Shown one piece after another: positions 1 through 7,369 of a stretch of DNA of 32,685 nucleotides. Each line of letters opens with the position of its first letter. Position 1 is the stretch's first letter. Made by a program: the position numbers and the translations under genes. Under the pieces are notes generated by a model, which saw nothing but the letters and a program-made list of their open reading frames with translations, was not told the origin of the DNA and did not search any database. Source of the DNA: Candidatus Cibiobacter qucibialis (GTDB lineage: Bacteria > Bacillota > Clostridia > Oscillospirales > Ruminococcaceae); NCBI GenBank assembly GCA_004000625.1, contig SAUS01000028.1, positions 1-32,685 of the forward strand. Direction: 5' to 3'.

Positions 1-57
1 CTGCCGCACCTCGCTCGCCGTATCGGCACTTAGAATTATGCGGTATTGCCTTAGCTG
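1..57 (+). repeat. Edge copy of a dispersed repeat (left)
   Basis: Bases 33-50 (GAATTATGCGGTATTGCC) match 16 of 18 positions of the reverse complement of 32588-32605 at the other end of the window. A TGCCGCA motif precedes both copies at a similar distance. The two copies face each other as inverted repeats. No transposase is visible next to either copy, so the nature of the element is unknown; it may be the end of a mobile element cut by the window edge. Confidence 0.5.
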
Positions 58-92
58 TAAAATGGAGAGGGTATAAATGTGCCCCATTACCA

Positions 93-120
93 ATTTCGCT
101 AAAGGTGGGTTTAGCGAAAT
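93..120. repeat. Perfect inverted repeat, 11-bp arms
   Basis: The arms ATTTCGCTAAA (93-103) and TTTAGCGAAAT (110-120) are perfect complements around a 6-base spacer (GGTGGG). No T-tract follows on either strand, so an operator or the end of an element fits better than a terminator. Confidence 0.6.
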
Positions 121-411
121 ATAGAGTAGGGTAAGTAACAGCCTATTAGAACTCATTCAAACACCGTATTTTGTTCAGCAATGCGAGTCACGCCAGCCAC
201 TTACCGAATGGCTTCCTTAAATAAAATAGATTTGTCCTTCACATTAAGTAGATTATACTGTATCTATTAAGCACTATATTCCTGTGTTCATGCGTTTTCT
301 CGCGCATTCTTGTTTGCAAGACTAAACACCATATACACACATCAGAATACATCTCGCACCGACAAAAGCATGATTTTACCATAAAATCTATTCCACCCGG
401 GGCACATGCCT

Positions 412-475
412 TTGAACAGATCCGACTTTGTCAGCAGCAAAAGTCCGGTTTCTGTAAAAAGTCGGATTTGTTCAA
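412..475. repeat. Long inverted repeat in the leader, 18-base arms
   Basis: The left arm (412-429, core ATCCGACTTT) pairs with the right arm (458-475, core AAAGTCGGAT) with one mismatch around a 28-base loop. A third GTCGGAT lies at 483-489. It sits about 110 bases upstream of the relic binding-protein start. It could be a regulatory RNA hairpin or paired operator sites; nothing here decides between them. Confidence 0.55.
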
Positions 476-584
476 GAAACAGGTCGGATGCGTCCATTCT
501 CAAATTGTGGAAAAATGTGTATGATAAAGACAACGAAAGGGGCACACGAGAAAGCGCCCCAGAGATTGAAGGAAGAAAATCAAA

Positions 585-707
585 ATGAAAAACAAGCGCA
601 TGATGAGCGCCGCCATGGCCGTTCTGATGGCTGGTTCTCTGGCAGCCTGCGGCGGTTCCACTACCGCCAGCAGCACTGCTGACAGCACCCCTGCTTCCAC
701 CGCATCT
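585..707 (+). pseudogene. Sugar ABC transporter binding lipoprotein, 5' fragment only
   Basis: The first 41 or so codons encode a lipoprotein signal peptide: a basic start (MKNKRMM), a hydrophobic stretch and a lipobox ending LAAC, followed by the Ser/Thr/Ala-rich linker usual for clostridial sugar-binding lipoproteins. After the linker the frame runs into DNA that makes sense only in another frame, as the end of a MalF-type permease. The binding domain (normally about 400 residues) is missing. The ORF continues to 839 but its tail is out-of-frame permease sequence. A deletion or a mis-assembly joined the two genes near 705-710. Sure about the signal peptide, less sure about the cause. Confidence 0.75.
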
Positions 708-843
708 CTACCGCTCGGAGTTTACGAACTTCCACATGGGTTATTCCTGCGCACTGGCGTGGATCCTGGTGGTCATCATCGGCCTTGCTACCGCTATCCT
801 GTTCAAAACCCAGAACGCATGGGTCCATTACGAAGCTGAATAA
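708..843 (+). pseudogene. MalF-type sugar ABC permease, 3' fragment only
   Basis: Read in the frame that ends at the TAA at 841-843, this stretch gives EFTNFHMGYSCALAWILVVI, then further hydrophobic residues and a tail with AWVHYEAE. That is the last membrane helix and short C-tail typical of CUT1 sugar permeases of the MalF/UgpA type. About 85% of the gene is missing upstream. No start codon or ribosome site of its own is seen. The stop overlaps an AAGGAGG ribosome site serving the next gene, as expected in an intact permease pair, so the order binding protein, MalF-type, MalG-type was original. Confidence 0.75.
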
Positions 844-855
844 GGAGGTTTTACC

Positions 856-980
856 ATGGTTGGCGAACAGAAAAACAAAAAAATGGCTTCCGTTGTGTTC
901 CTTGCTTTTTCCTGCCTGTTGGGTTTTATCATGATTTACCCGCTGCTGTGGCTGGTGGCGAGCTCATTCAAATCCAAATA
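856..980 (+). pseudogene. MalG-type sugar ABC permease, 5' fragment only
   Basis: A good AAGGAGG site (842-848) precedes ATG 856. The first 40 or so residues show a basic start (MVGEQKNKKM), one membrane helix and the motif LLWLVASSFKS that starts MalG-type permeases. Similarity ends near 980 and the remaining roughly 230 residues, including the EAA loop, are absent. The frame stays open to 2886 only because it then runs antisense to the GH43 and DUF554 genes. With the two preceding fragments this is a dead CUT1 operon. A relic stem (994-1002 with 1020-1028) lies just past the break. Confidence 0.75.
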
Positions 981-1038
981 TTCTTTTTTTCCTATTTGGC
1001 AAGTAGGTAGACCGCACTTTTGCCAAATTCCGCATATT

Positions 1039-2481
1039 TCACAATTTGAAACCGCGCAGGTCCAGTGCGCCTGTGCCGCGGTAGGTGAACCACAATTCCT
1101 GTTCGCCATCCAGCTGCAAAGTGCCCATCGCAGTCTGCCAGGTATTGCTGGCAGTTACCGGGAATACAAGGGCCGAGGCACCACTTTCCTTTGCGGCAAT
1201 TTCCAGCGTACCATCGCCAGTGCAGCGATAGGTAACTGTAAGATCGGTACCGGGATGCAGCAAAAAGCTGCGGTAGCCCGCGTTGGAGCCATCGCGCAGG
1301 TTGGCAACATACTGCTGGGCAAAAATATCGCCGTCAGGGCCATCCTGGGTGATGTAGGGGTGCTCTTCGCCGATGGTGGTTTTGGCGCGGTAGGGGCCGG
1401 CACCGTTGGCGGTTTGCAGGCAACAGGCAATGCCCGCGGGGTAGCTGTATCCGATTTTCAGCGGGCCATTGTTCAGCCCGCAGGAAGTGACCCGCACCTG
1501 GGGAATGCTGCCATCCGGCAAAAGCGTGATCTTTTCAGCGCAGCCCTGGCGGGAATAGGGCGTGCGGTTGGTCTGACGGTGGTAGAACACATACCACTGA
1601 CCGTTGATCTCCACAATACTGCCATGGTTGGTACCGGTATAATTGCAGGGCACCGTGCGGCCATCCAGCCCAATATCGCCGTTAGAAACAATGGTTCCGC
1701 CGTAATGGTAAACGCCCTGGGGCTTATCCGCCACAGCATAGCACAGTTCGTGATTCTGGGTGGAAGAATAGATCAGATAATAACGGCCATTCGCTTTGCG
1801 CAGGGACGGTGCTTCAAAAAACGGGTGCTCCGCAAATTCGGTCCCCTCAGCATCCGCCTGCTGGGGCAGAACGATCTGTGGGGCTTCGCGCACGGTACAC
1901 ATATCGTCTGCCAGTTCAATGAGCTGGCAGCCCTTGGTAACCAGATGCATGGCAGCAAACTTGGGGTTGATGCCTGGAATGGGGCAGAAACCGCTGACAA
2001 GATATACCCGACCATTATCGTCCACAAAAATGCCGGGGTCATACTGGAAAGCGTCCCCTTCTTTCGCGCCCAACAGGGTTCCATCCGGGTAATGCACATG
2101 GTCATAAAATTGGAATGGCCCCACCGGGGATTCCGACACCGCCACCGAGATGCGCCCGCAGAATTCCAGTGCATAGAACAGATAATAGCGGCCATCTCCG
2201 CCGCGCTGCACATCGGGGGCAAACAGGCGCATGGCGGTACTGCCTTCAGCACACAGGGGGTCCTGCACGCTGCGGTAACTGGTGCCCTCGTACCGCCAGT
2301 TGGCAAGGTCATCCGCGCGGGCAGACCAACAGACATAATCGTTCAGGCAGAAATCATTCCCGCCAAAGCGGTCATGGCTGCCGTATACATACACTCGGCC
2401 ATTGAACACATGGGGTTCGCCGTCCGGCACATACTCATAGGATGGCAAATACGGGTTGACTGCCTGTTTGGCTTGGTTCAT
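1039..2481 (-). CDS. Glycoside hydrolase family 43 protein
   Basis: A 480-residue enzyme predicted to hydrolyse arabinosyl, xylosyl or galactosyl linkages in imported oligosaccharides. The five-bladed propeller motifs of GH43 are visible: VPDGEPH with probable base Asp20, APDV at 88-91, YDPGIFVDDNGRVYL with the probable pKa-modulating Asp149, and FFEAPSLRK with probable acid Glu223. The C-terminal 150 or so residues look like a beta-rich accessory domain. There is no signal peptide, so action in the cytoplasm is inferred. A GGGGAG ribosome site precedes the ATG, and a GAAA-capped hairpin (2499-2518) lies just before it. It is the last gene of the minus-strand run and meets the relic transporter tail to tail. 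The exact substrate cannot be told from sequence. Confidence 0.88.
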   Translation of the reverse strand: MNQAKQAVNPYLPSYEYVPDGEPHVFNGRVYVYGSHDRFGGNDFCLNDYVCWSARADDLANWRYEGTSYRSVQDPLCAEGSTAMRLFAPDVQRGGDGRYYLFYALEFCGRISVAVSESPVGPFQFYDHVHYPDGTLLGAKEGDAFQYDPGIFVDDNGRVYLVSGFCPIPGINPKFAAMHLVTKGCQLIELADDMCTVREAPQIVLPQQADAEGTEFAEHPFFEAPSLRKANGRYYLIYSSTQNHELCYAVADKPQGVYHYGGTIVSNGDIGLDGRTVPCNYTGTNHGSIVEINGQWYVFYHRQTNRTPYSRQGCAEKITLLPDGSIPQVRVTSCGLNNGPLKIGYSYPAGIACCLQTANGAGPYRAKTTIGEEHPYITQDGPDGDIFAQQYVANLRDGSNAGYRSFLLHPGTDLTVTYRCTGDGTLEIAAKESGASALVFPVTASNTWQTAMGTLQLDGEQELWFTYRGTGALDLRGFKL

Positions 2482-2498
2482 CTTGCTTTCTCCCCTAT

Positions 2499-2518
2499 CG
2501 GGCAGCTTTCGCCGCCCG
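2499..2518 (-). promoter_or_regulatory. GAAA-tetraloop hairpin before the GH43 ribosome site
   Basis: In the transcript, CGGGCGGC and GCTGCCCG form an 8-bp stem (one G-U pair) closed by GAAA. It lies in the 56-base gap between the DUF554 stop and the GH43 start, directly upstream of the ribosome site. No U-tract follows, so an mRNA-stabilising or processing hairpin is more likely than a terminator. Confidence 0.5.
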
Positions 2519-2537
2519 TATTTTTATTGCATTGTGG

Positions 2538-3236
2538 TTACACCATCAGGGTCTGCCAGATTGCCGATGCCGGCAGCACCAGCAGCAGTGCCGGGATCAT
2601 GTTAGCGATGGGGTACTGCTTGATGCCGCTGACCCGCATACCGGCCACAATGGTCAGCACGCCGCCGCAGCTGATAAAATCCTGCAACATTTTGGGCGTG
2701 ACAAACGGTGCAATGGCCCCGGCCGCAAAGAACAGCGCCAGCATGACCGCCAGCATGGGCAACGCGATCACTGCCACCGCCACGCCTAGCGTGACGGCAA
2801 ACACTGCAGCGGTGCACAGATCTAACACAGCCTTGGATTGCAGCACGGCGGGGCTGCCGCTCATCCCCTCTACCAGCACGCCATAAATGCCAAACCCGCT
2901 GGCGCAGAACAGCACCACAACGGTGATGTAACGCTCCATATCAAAGTTGGCTTCATCGTGCGGCAGGTTGCGGGTGACAGCGCCAAACACATGGGTGATG
3001 TGCTCTTCCAAATGGAGCAGCTCACCCAACAGAGTACCAAAAATCACGGCAATGACCACGGGGGTCATCTGGTTGGCTTTCACGATGGAGTTAATGCCGA
3101 TGGCCATAGAAGCAAAACCAAGCACCATCGTCAGTTTTTCCCGCAGGGCGGGGGTAAAGCGGCTGCCAAGCACAGTACCCAGCAGGCCGCCGATCAGCAC
3201 GCAGCTGCAATCCGTCAATACTCCAACCGGCATCAT
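2538..3236 (-). CDS. DUF554 family membrane protein
   Basis: A 232-residue integral membrane protein with about six hydrophobic segments. The Gly-rich start (GGLLGTVLGSRF), the central FCASGFGIYG and the C-terminal MRVSGIKQYPIANMIPAL match the DUF554 (YdfK/YqgA) family, whose function is not established. The start ATG overlaps the stop of the pgmB gene by four bases (ATGA), so the two are probably translationally coupled. Being inside a sugar operon, a role in moving a small product across the membrane is possible but is only a guess from context. Confidence 0.88.
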   Translation of the reverse strand: MMPVGVLTDCSCVLIGGLLGTVLGSRFTPALREKLTMVLGFASMAIGINSIVKANQMTPVVIAVIFGTLLGELLHLEEHITHVFGAVTRNLPHDEANFDMERYITVVVLFCASGFGIYGVLVEGMSGSPAVLQSKAVLDLCTAAVFAVTLGVAVAVIALPMLAVMLALFFAAGAIAPFVTPKMLQDFISCGGVLTIVAGMRVSGIKQYPIANMIPALLLVLPASAIWQTLMV

Positions 3237-3892
3237 ACGTTCTCCAGCTTCTGCAGCAGGTCGTTCACCGTCACGTTGGCAAAACCGGGGATGACCAGTT
3301 CAGCCTGGCCCAAAATTTCGGGGCTGCCAATGCCAACAGCTTTCATGCCCGCATTGTGGGCGGCCTGAACACCGGCCACGGCGTCCTCAAACACCACGCA
3401 GTATTCGGGGTCGATACCAAGATCTTCGGCACCGGTCACAAATACTTCGGGGTCGGGCTTGGCGCGGTTCACGCGGGTGCCATCCACCACAGCGTCAAAC
3501 AGTTCGGTAATGCCCAGTCGGTCCAAAATCAGCGGGCTGTTTTTGCTGGCGGAGCCAAGGGCGATCTTGATGCCTGCCGCACGTGCCTGCTTCAAAAAGT
3601 TCTCCACACCGGGCAGCAGTTCGCTTTTTTCCAGCTTTTTGATGTACTCCACATACCAGTCGTTCTTGCGCTGGCAGAGGGCCTGCTTTTCATCCTCGGT
3701 CATTGTACGGTTGCCGATCTCCAGGATGATCTCCAAACTGGCCATCCGGCTGACGCCTTTCAGGCGCTCATTGTCCTGCTCGGTAAAGGGAATGTCCAGC
3801 TCATCGGCCAGGCGCTTCCAGGCCAGAAAGTGATATTTGGCGGTGTCCACGATGACGCCGTCCAGGTCAAACAAAAATCCGTATTGGCTCAT
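3233..3892 (-). CDS. pgmB: Beta-phosphoglucomutase
   Basis: A 219-residue HAD-superfamily mutase that interconverts beta-glucose 1-phosphate and glucose 6-phosphate. The HAD motif FDLDGVIVD is at the start, with nucleophile Asp9 and acid/base Asp11. The cap motif LKGVSRMASLEIIL is characteristic of beta-phosphoglucomutases. Motif II (LGSASKN) and the late VFEDAVAGVQAA motif are present. Length is normal for the family. Its ATG overlaps the sulfatase stop by four bases (ATGA), as does its own stop with the next start, so three genes are coupled. No GH65 phosphorylase, the usual source of beta-glucose 1-phosphate, is in the window. Confidence 0.92.
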   Translation of the reverse strand: MSQYGFLFDLDGVIVDTAKYHFLAWKRLADELDIPFTEQDNERLKGVSRMASLEIILEIGNRTMTEDEKQALCQRKNDWYVEYIKKLEKSELLPGVENFLKQARAAGIKIALGSASKNSPLILDRLGITELFDAVVDGTRVNRAKPDPEVFVTGAEDLGIDPEYCVVFEDAVAGVQAAHNAGMKAVGIGSPEILGQAELVIPGFANVTVNDLLQKLENV

Positions 3893-5436
3893 TTGTATCC
3901 TCCTGTTGTTGGTTGGGGTAGGTTGTTTACATCCGGCAGGCCGTAAAATTCGTAGGTCTGGCTTTTTCCGGGTGCGCTGGTCAGGTTGGTCACGCAGTAT
4001 TGCGGGGCTTCCTTGGCGGCGCTGGGATAATCGCGGTAGCGCTCACGGTCATCATCGCCGGTCGCAATTTCCGCTTTGGCCAGCACAGCAGCGGCAGCAG
4101 CATGGCGTTTTTGCAACGCTTCAGCGGCGGAAAAATTCACTCTGCGGGCGGCAGCTGCGGCAAAGGCGGCGGTTTCGTCCGGCTGGGCATCGGCCAGGTT
4201 GGTGGTTTCGTCCGGGTCAGCAATCACATCAAACAGCTGGTTGTGGATTTCGTCCCGGTGGCAGGTGATGAACTTCTGCTGCCCATGGCGGGCCATGCAG
4301 CTGTAGGTCCAGCCGCCCTGCGGCAGCTTGTCCACAATTTCACTCCACACGGTGCGGTCAGCATCGGCGGATTCACCGCGCAGCACGGCAACAAGGCTCT
4401 GGCCATCGGGTTCCGGCAGCGGATCTGCCCCGGCCCAATCACACACGGTGGGGCCAAGGTCCAGCAGGCTGACAGGTGCTGTTATCCGCTGACCAGCCGC
4501 CACGCCGCTACCCGCAAACACCATAGGGATGCGGACGGACTTTTCAAAAAAGGACTTTTTGCCATAAATTCCGTGTTCGCCCACGGTATCGCCGTGGTCG
4601 GAAAGATAGCCGAACAGTGCAGGGGTACCGCGGTTTTGGGTGAACACATCAAAGGCGGCGCGCGCACGGCCGATCAGGCCATCCGTGTGCTCCACCAATC
4701 CTTTATAGGCAGCCTGGCAGGCCAGCACGATTTCCGCACGGGTGTTGGGTTCCTGCAAATTACGCTGCTGGGCGTTCAGCCAGGGTTCATTCCCCTGCCA
4801 GGTGGCGGGCAGCTGGGCGGTTTTCAGGTACTTCAAAAACAGCTCCGGCGGTGCAACATACGGGAAGTGCGGGCCATAGGTGCCCACCACAATGAGCTGC
4901 GGTTTGCTGTGGGGCTGGGCAAGGTACTGTTCCAGAGCATCCAGCACCATATCGTCATAACACACAACGGGCGAAGCGCCGCCGCCGACCACATCAATGC
5001 ACCATTTATAGCCCATCGTCTGGGTATGCACGCCGAAATCCTGTTCCAGCGTTTTTTGTGGGCGCACCCATCCGCTGTTGGTAAAATCCGGGGCCACACG
5101 GCGGGTAAAGCCGTGGCGCTGGTCGGGGCCGATAAAGTGCATCCGGCCCACCAGCACGGTTTCGTACCCGGCAGCTGCCATCGCATGCAGGAAAGTGGGC
5201 GTTGTTTGAGGCAGGGTATCGTTATTGGTAAAAATGCCGGTATGGTGCGGAGCCAGCCCGCTGAGCATGGCCATGCGCGCCGGAACGCAGAGCGGGCAGG
5301 GGGTATATGCAGCGTCAAACGCGGTGCCCTGTTCCCGCAGCGCTGCCAAGTTGGGTGTATCCACCGGCATCTGCCCGCCCGCCTGATACTGCGGCGCGTG
5401 CTGGTCACTGATAAAAAGTAAAATATCGGGAGACAT
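3889..5436 (-). CDS. Sulfatase (S1 type, Cys-type active site), first of three
   Basis: A 515-residue sulfatase predicted to remove sulfate esters from a sugar. The alkaline-phosphatase fold is shown by the early metal ligand in SDQH (Asp11), the active-site signature CVPAR at 50-54 followed by MAMLSG, and the later metal motif LSDHGDTVGEHG. Cys50 should be converted to formylglycine; in anaerobes this is done by a radical-SAM maturase, not found in this window. No signal peptide is present, so the enzyme should act in the cytoplasm on imported substrate. AAAGGAG lies six bases before the ATG. It is the first of the coupled trio sulfatase-pgmB-DUF554. The target sugar and sulfate position are unknown. 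Confidence 0.92.
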   Translation of the reverse strand: MSPDILLFISDQHAPQYQAGGQMPVDTPNLAALREQGTAFDAAYTPCPLCVPARMAMLSGLAPHHTGIFTNNDTLPQTTPTFLHAMAAAGYETVLVGRMHFIGPDQRHGFTRRVAPDFTNSGWVRPQKTLEQDFGVHTQTMGYKWCIDVVGGGASPVVCYDDMVLDALEQYLAQPHSKPQLIVVGTYGPHFPYVAPPELFLKYLKTAQLPATWQGNEPWLNAQQRNLQEPNTRAEIVLACQAAYKGLVEHTDGLIGRARAAFDVFTQNRGTPALFGYLSDHGDTVGEHGIYGKKSFFEKSVRIPMVFAGSGVAAGQRITAPVSLLDLGPTVCDWAGADPLPEPDGQSLVAVLRGESADADRTVWSEIVDKLPQGGWTYSCMARHGQQKFITCHRDEIHNQLFDVIADPDETTNLADAQPDETAAFAAAAARRVNFSAAEALQKRHAAAAAVLAKAEIATGDDDRERYRDYPSAAKEAPQYCVTNLTSAPGKSQTYEFYGLPDVNNLPQPTTGGYK

Positions 5437-5456
5437 GAGGGACTCCTTTCGTTGAA

Positions 5457-5916
5457 GTTAGGAGCTAGGAGGGAGGAGTTAGGAGTTGATTAGGAATGAG
5501 GAATTGGAAAGCGAATTAAAAAAGAATAGAGAATAATGAATAATGGTGGTGGACCGCGGCGCGTTTGCGCCGCTCAGGAGATATTAGGTTGGCAGATGTT
5601 TGAAAATAGATGAATGACCCATAAGCCGATCCGTAGGGAACGGTCTTGACCGTTCCGAAACGATTGGACCAATGCCATGATGGGATTTGCGGAAAGACCC
5701 ACGGGACGATGACGAGCATCGTCCTCTACAGATCAAGGATTTGGCTTGCGGCATATCCTTCATGTTTCTCCCCGGCGCGATGAGCGCATCGCGCCTTACA
5801 AAAGAGTGGCCGTCTGTCCTAATTTTTCAACACCGAGCCTTCCCCTAGCCCCAATTCCTAACTTCTCATTCCTCATTCCTAATTAAACTCCTCCCTCCTA
5901 CTTCCTAACTCCTAAC
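5457..5916. repeat. Modular intercistronic repeat R1 (long form)
   Basis: The stretch is bounded by inverted arms of GTTAGGAG units plus AATTAGGAATGAGGAA-type blocks (left 5457-5512, right 5853-5916). Between the arms are a 7-bp hairpin with a GTTT loop (5556-5573), the palindrome GGAACGGTC/GACCGTTCC (5637-5656), GGACGATG/CATCGTCC (5704-5724) and GGCGCGATG/CATCGCGCC (5774-5795). No coding capacity is seen. Read on the minus strand, the right arm begins at the last base of the esterase stop codon (TAG at 5918-5916). The left arm ends 20 bases before the sulfatase ATG, sparing its ribosome site. Confidence 0.8.
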
Positions 5917-6980
5917 TATCTCACAAATTCCGCTGCCATCTTCAGGCTGTCATCGGCCTGGGGGTACACGCCGCATTTATCCACAAAGGCGTGGCCGACG
6001 CCGCAGTAGTTCACCCAGGTAACGGGCACATGGGCGGCGGCAAGGTAATGGGCATAGGTTTTGGCTTGGCTGGTCAGATAGTCGTACTGGGCGGTGATCA
6101 ACAGCGTGCGCGGCAGGCCGGAAAAATCGCTGTCCCACAGGGGCGAAACGGACGCCATGCGGGAGTTGACACCCTCCGGCAGGTAGTTATCCTCGCTGCG
6201 CTTGCCTGCGTTCCAGATGGCCAGGATGCGCGGCACGATCCACTCACTCTGCGCATCATCGTAAATATAATCTTCCAACCCAAAGTGATAGTCCTTCAGG
6301 CCGTCGGTTTCCCGCACGCTCAGCGCGGGGTAATACAGCACCTGGCTGTTGACCATGCCAAGGCTGCGGTCACGGTCGCGGTGGGCGCACAGAGCGGCCA
6401 GGTTGCCGCCGGCGCTGTCCCCTGCCACAGTGATTCTTGCGGGGTCAATGCCCCTTGTTTCGGCCTGGGCATGCAGGCGGCAGAGCAGCTGCCAGCAATC
6501 TTCCAGCGCAGCAGGCCAGCGGTGTTCGGGGGCCAGATGGTATTCCGGTACCGCCACAACAGCGTTGGCCTGCTCGGCCAGATAGCGGCAGAAAGGCAGC
6601 ACAACCTTGCGGCTGCCGTACTGCCAGCCGCCGCCATGCAGGTACAAAATGCAGGGGCGGCCCTTGGGCGGGGTGGGGGTTTTGGGTTGGCAATAGGTCA
6701 CATCAAATGGACCAGACGGTCCGGCCATGCTTTCTTCCCACTCTTCTAGTTCGGTGGTGGCAAGTTCTTTGCCCTCGATGTGTTCATTTTGCAGCTGGCG
6801 CACCAGCTGAACGTTGCCGCTGCGGATGGCCATGATCTTGGCGTCCAGTTTGCCGTTGGATTCCCGGATCTCCGCCAGAATTTCATCGCTCAGCGCACCA
6901 ATGCGCCCACCGGGCAGCAGCTTTACAATATGATTCACGCCGTTCTGTTTCCATTGCAGCGCAGGCAGCGGGGTGTTCAT
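5916..6980 (-). CDS. Alpha/beta hydrolase, HSL-type esterase
   Basis: A 354-residue carboxylesterase of the hormone-sensitive-lipase group. The oxyanion-hole motif HGGGW (115-119), nucleophile elbow GDSAGG with Ser189, Asp300 in AQYDYL and His330 in GVGHAF form a complete set. No signal peptide is present. In this setting a sugar deacetylase or other deacylase that trims imported oligosaccharides is plausible, though HSL enzymes act on many small esters. About 100 residues precede the core, which is a somewhat long N-terminal cap. An AAAGGAGG ribosome site precedes the ATG. Repeat elements flank the gene on both sides, so it may be its own unit rather than part of a tight operon. Confidence 0.88.
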   Translation of the reverse strand: MNTPLPALQWKQNGVNHIVKLLPGGRIGALSDEILAEIRESNGKLDAKIMAIRSGNVQLVRQLQNEHIEGKELATTELEEWEESMAGPSGPFDVTYCQPKTPTPPKGRPCILYLHGGGWQYGSRKVVLPFCRYLAEQANAVVAVPEYHLAPEHRWPAALEDCWQLLCRLHAQAETRGIDPARITVAGDSAGGNLAALCAHRDRDRSLGMVNSQVLYYPALSVRETDGLKDYHFGLEDYIYDDAQSEWIVPRILAIWNAGKRSEDNYLPEGVNSRMASVSPLWDSDFSGLPRTLLITAQYDYLTSQAKTYAHYLAAAHVPVTWVNYCGVGHAFVDKCGVYPQADDSLKMAAEFVR

Positions 6981-6994
6981 GGGGACCTCCTTTG

Positions 6995-7365
6995 GTTAGG
7001 TAGGAGTTAGGAGGGAGGAGTTAGGAGTTGGTGACGGGACAAAGCCTTGCGTCGGGAGAATTAGGATTTAGTAATGAGGAATTAGAAATTGATGGGGCAG
7101 CATGTGTGATAGACATTGATTGCACATTATAAAAAATGTTCTGTAGGGAACGGTCTTGGCCGTTCCGGGGCGGTGGAATAAATGGCATGATTGAATTTGT
7201 GGCAAGGTCCGTCCGGGGCATCGGGGACGCCGCGGTCCACCACAATTATTCTTTCTGATTTATTCATGATTCTTTTCCGGCACCGGGGTCCTCTCCCCTG
7301 CCCCACTTCCTAACTGCTCATTCCTAATTTCTAATTGAAAAAACTCCTACCTCCTACTTCCTAAC
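6995..7365. repeat. Modular intercistronic repeat R2 (long form)
   Basis: It has the same plan as R1: GTTAGG/AGGAG arms at 6995-7030 and 7341-7365, AATTAG-type blocks at 7060-7095 and 7318-7337, the palindrome GGAACGGTC/GGCCGTTCC at 7147-7166, and a GGTCCACCACAATTATTC block near 7231-7250 that recurs in R1, R4 and near R7. On the minus strand it starts four bases after the GH3 stop (7372-7370) and ends just before the ribosome site of the esterase. It fills the whole gap and encodes nothing recognisable. Confidence 0.8.
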
Positions 7366-7369
7366 TGAT

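Larger units (their letters stand above)
58..584. other. Non-coding leader before the relic transporter operon
   Basis: No convincing gene is visible here; short ORFs lack ribosome sites and recognisable motifs. It holds a perfect inverted repeat at 93-120 and a long inverted repeat at 412-475. A weak sigma-A-like promoter is possible at 232-259 (TTGTCC, 16-bp spacer, TATACT), and a TATGAT hexamer lies near 520. The AT-rich base composition differs from the GC-rich genes to the right. Which promoter served the operon cannot be decided from sequence. Confidence 0.4.

Noticed and set aside
342..700. Several short overlapping ORFs in the leader
   Set aside because: No ribosome sites or motifs; they cross the inverted repeat and the start of the lipoprotein gene.
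856..2886. Open frame of 676 codons on the plus strand
   Set aside because: Only the first 40 or so codons resemble a permease; the rest is antisense to the GH43 and DUF554 genes, which have full motif sets.
4000..5421. Open frame of 473 codons on the plus strand
   Set aside because: Antisense to a sulfatase with intact active-site motifs.
5457..7365. Possible CRISPR array
   Set aside because: Repeats are irregular, partly inverted and not separated by even spacers; no cas genes are present.
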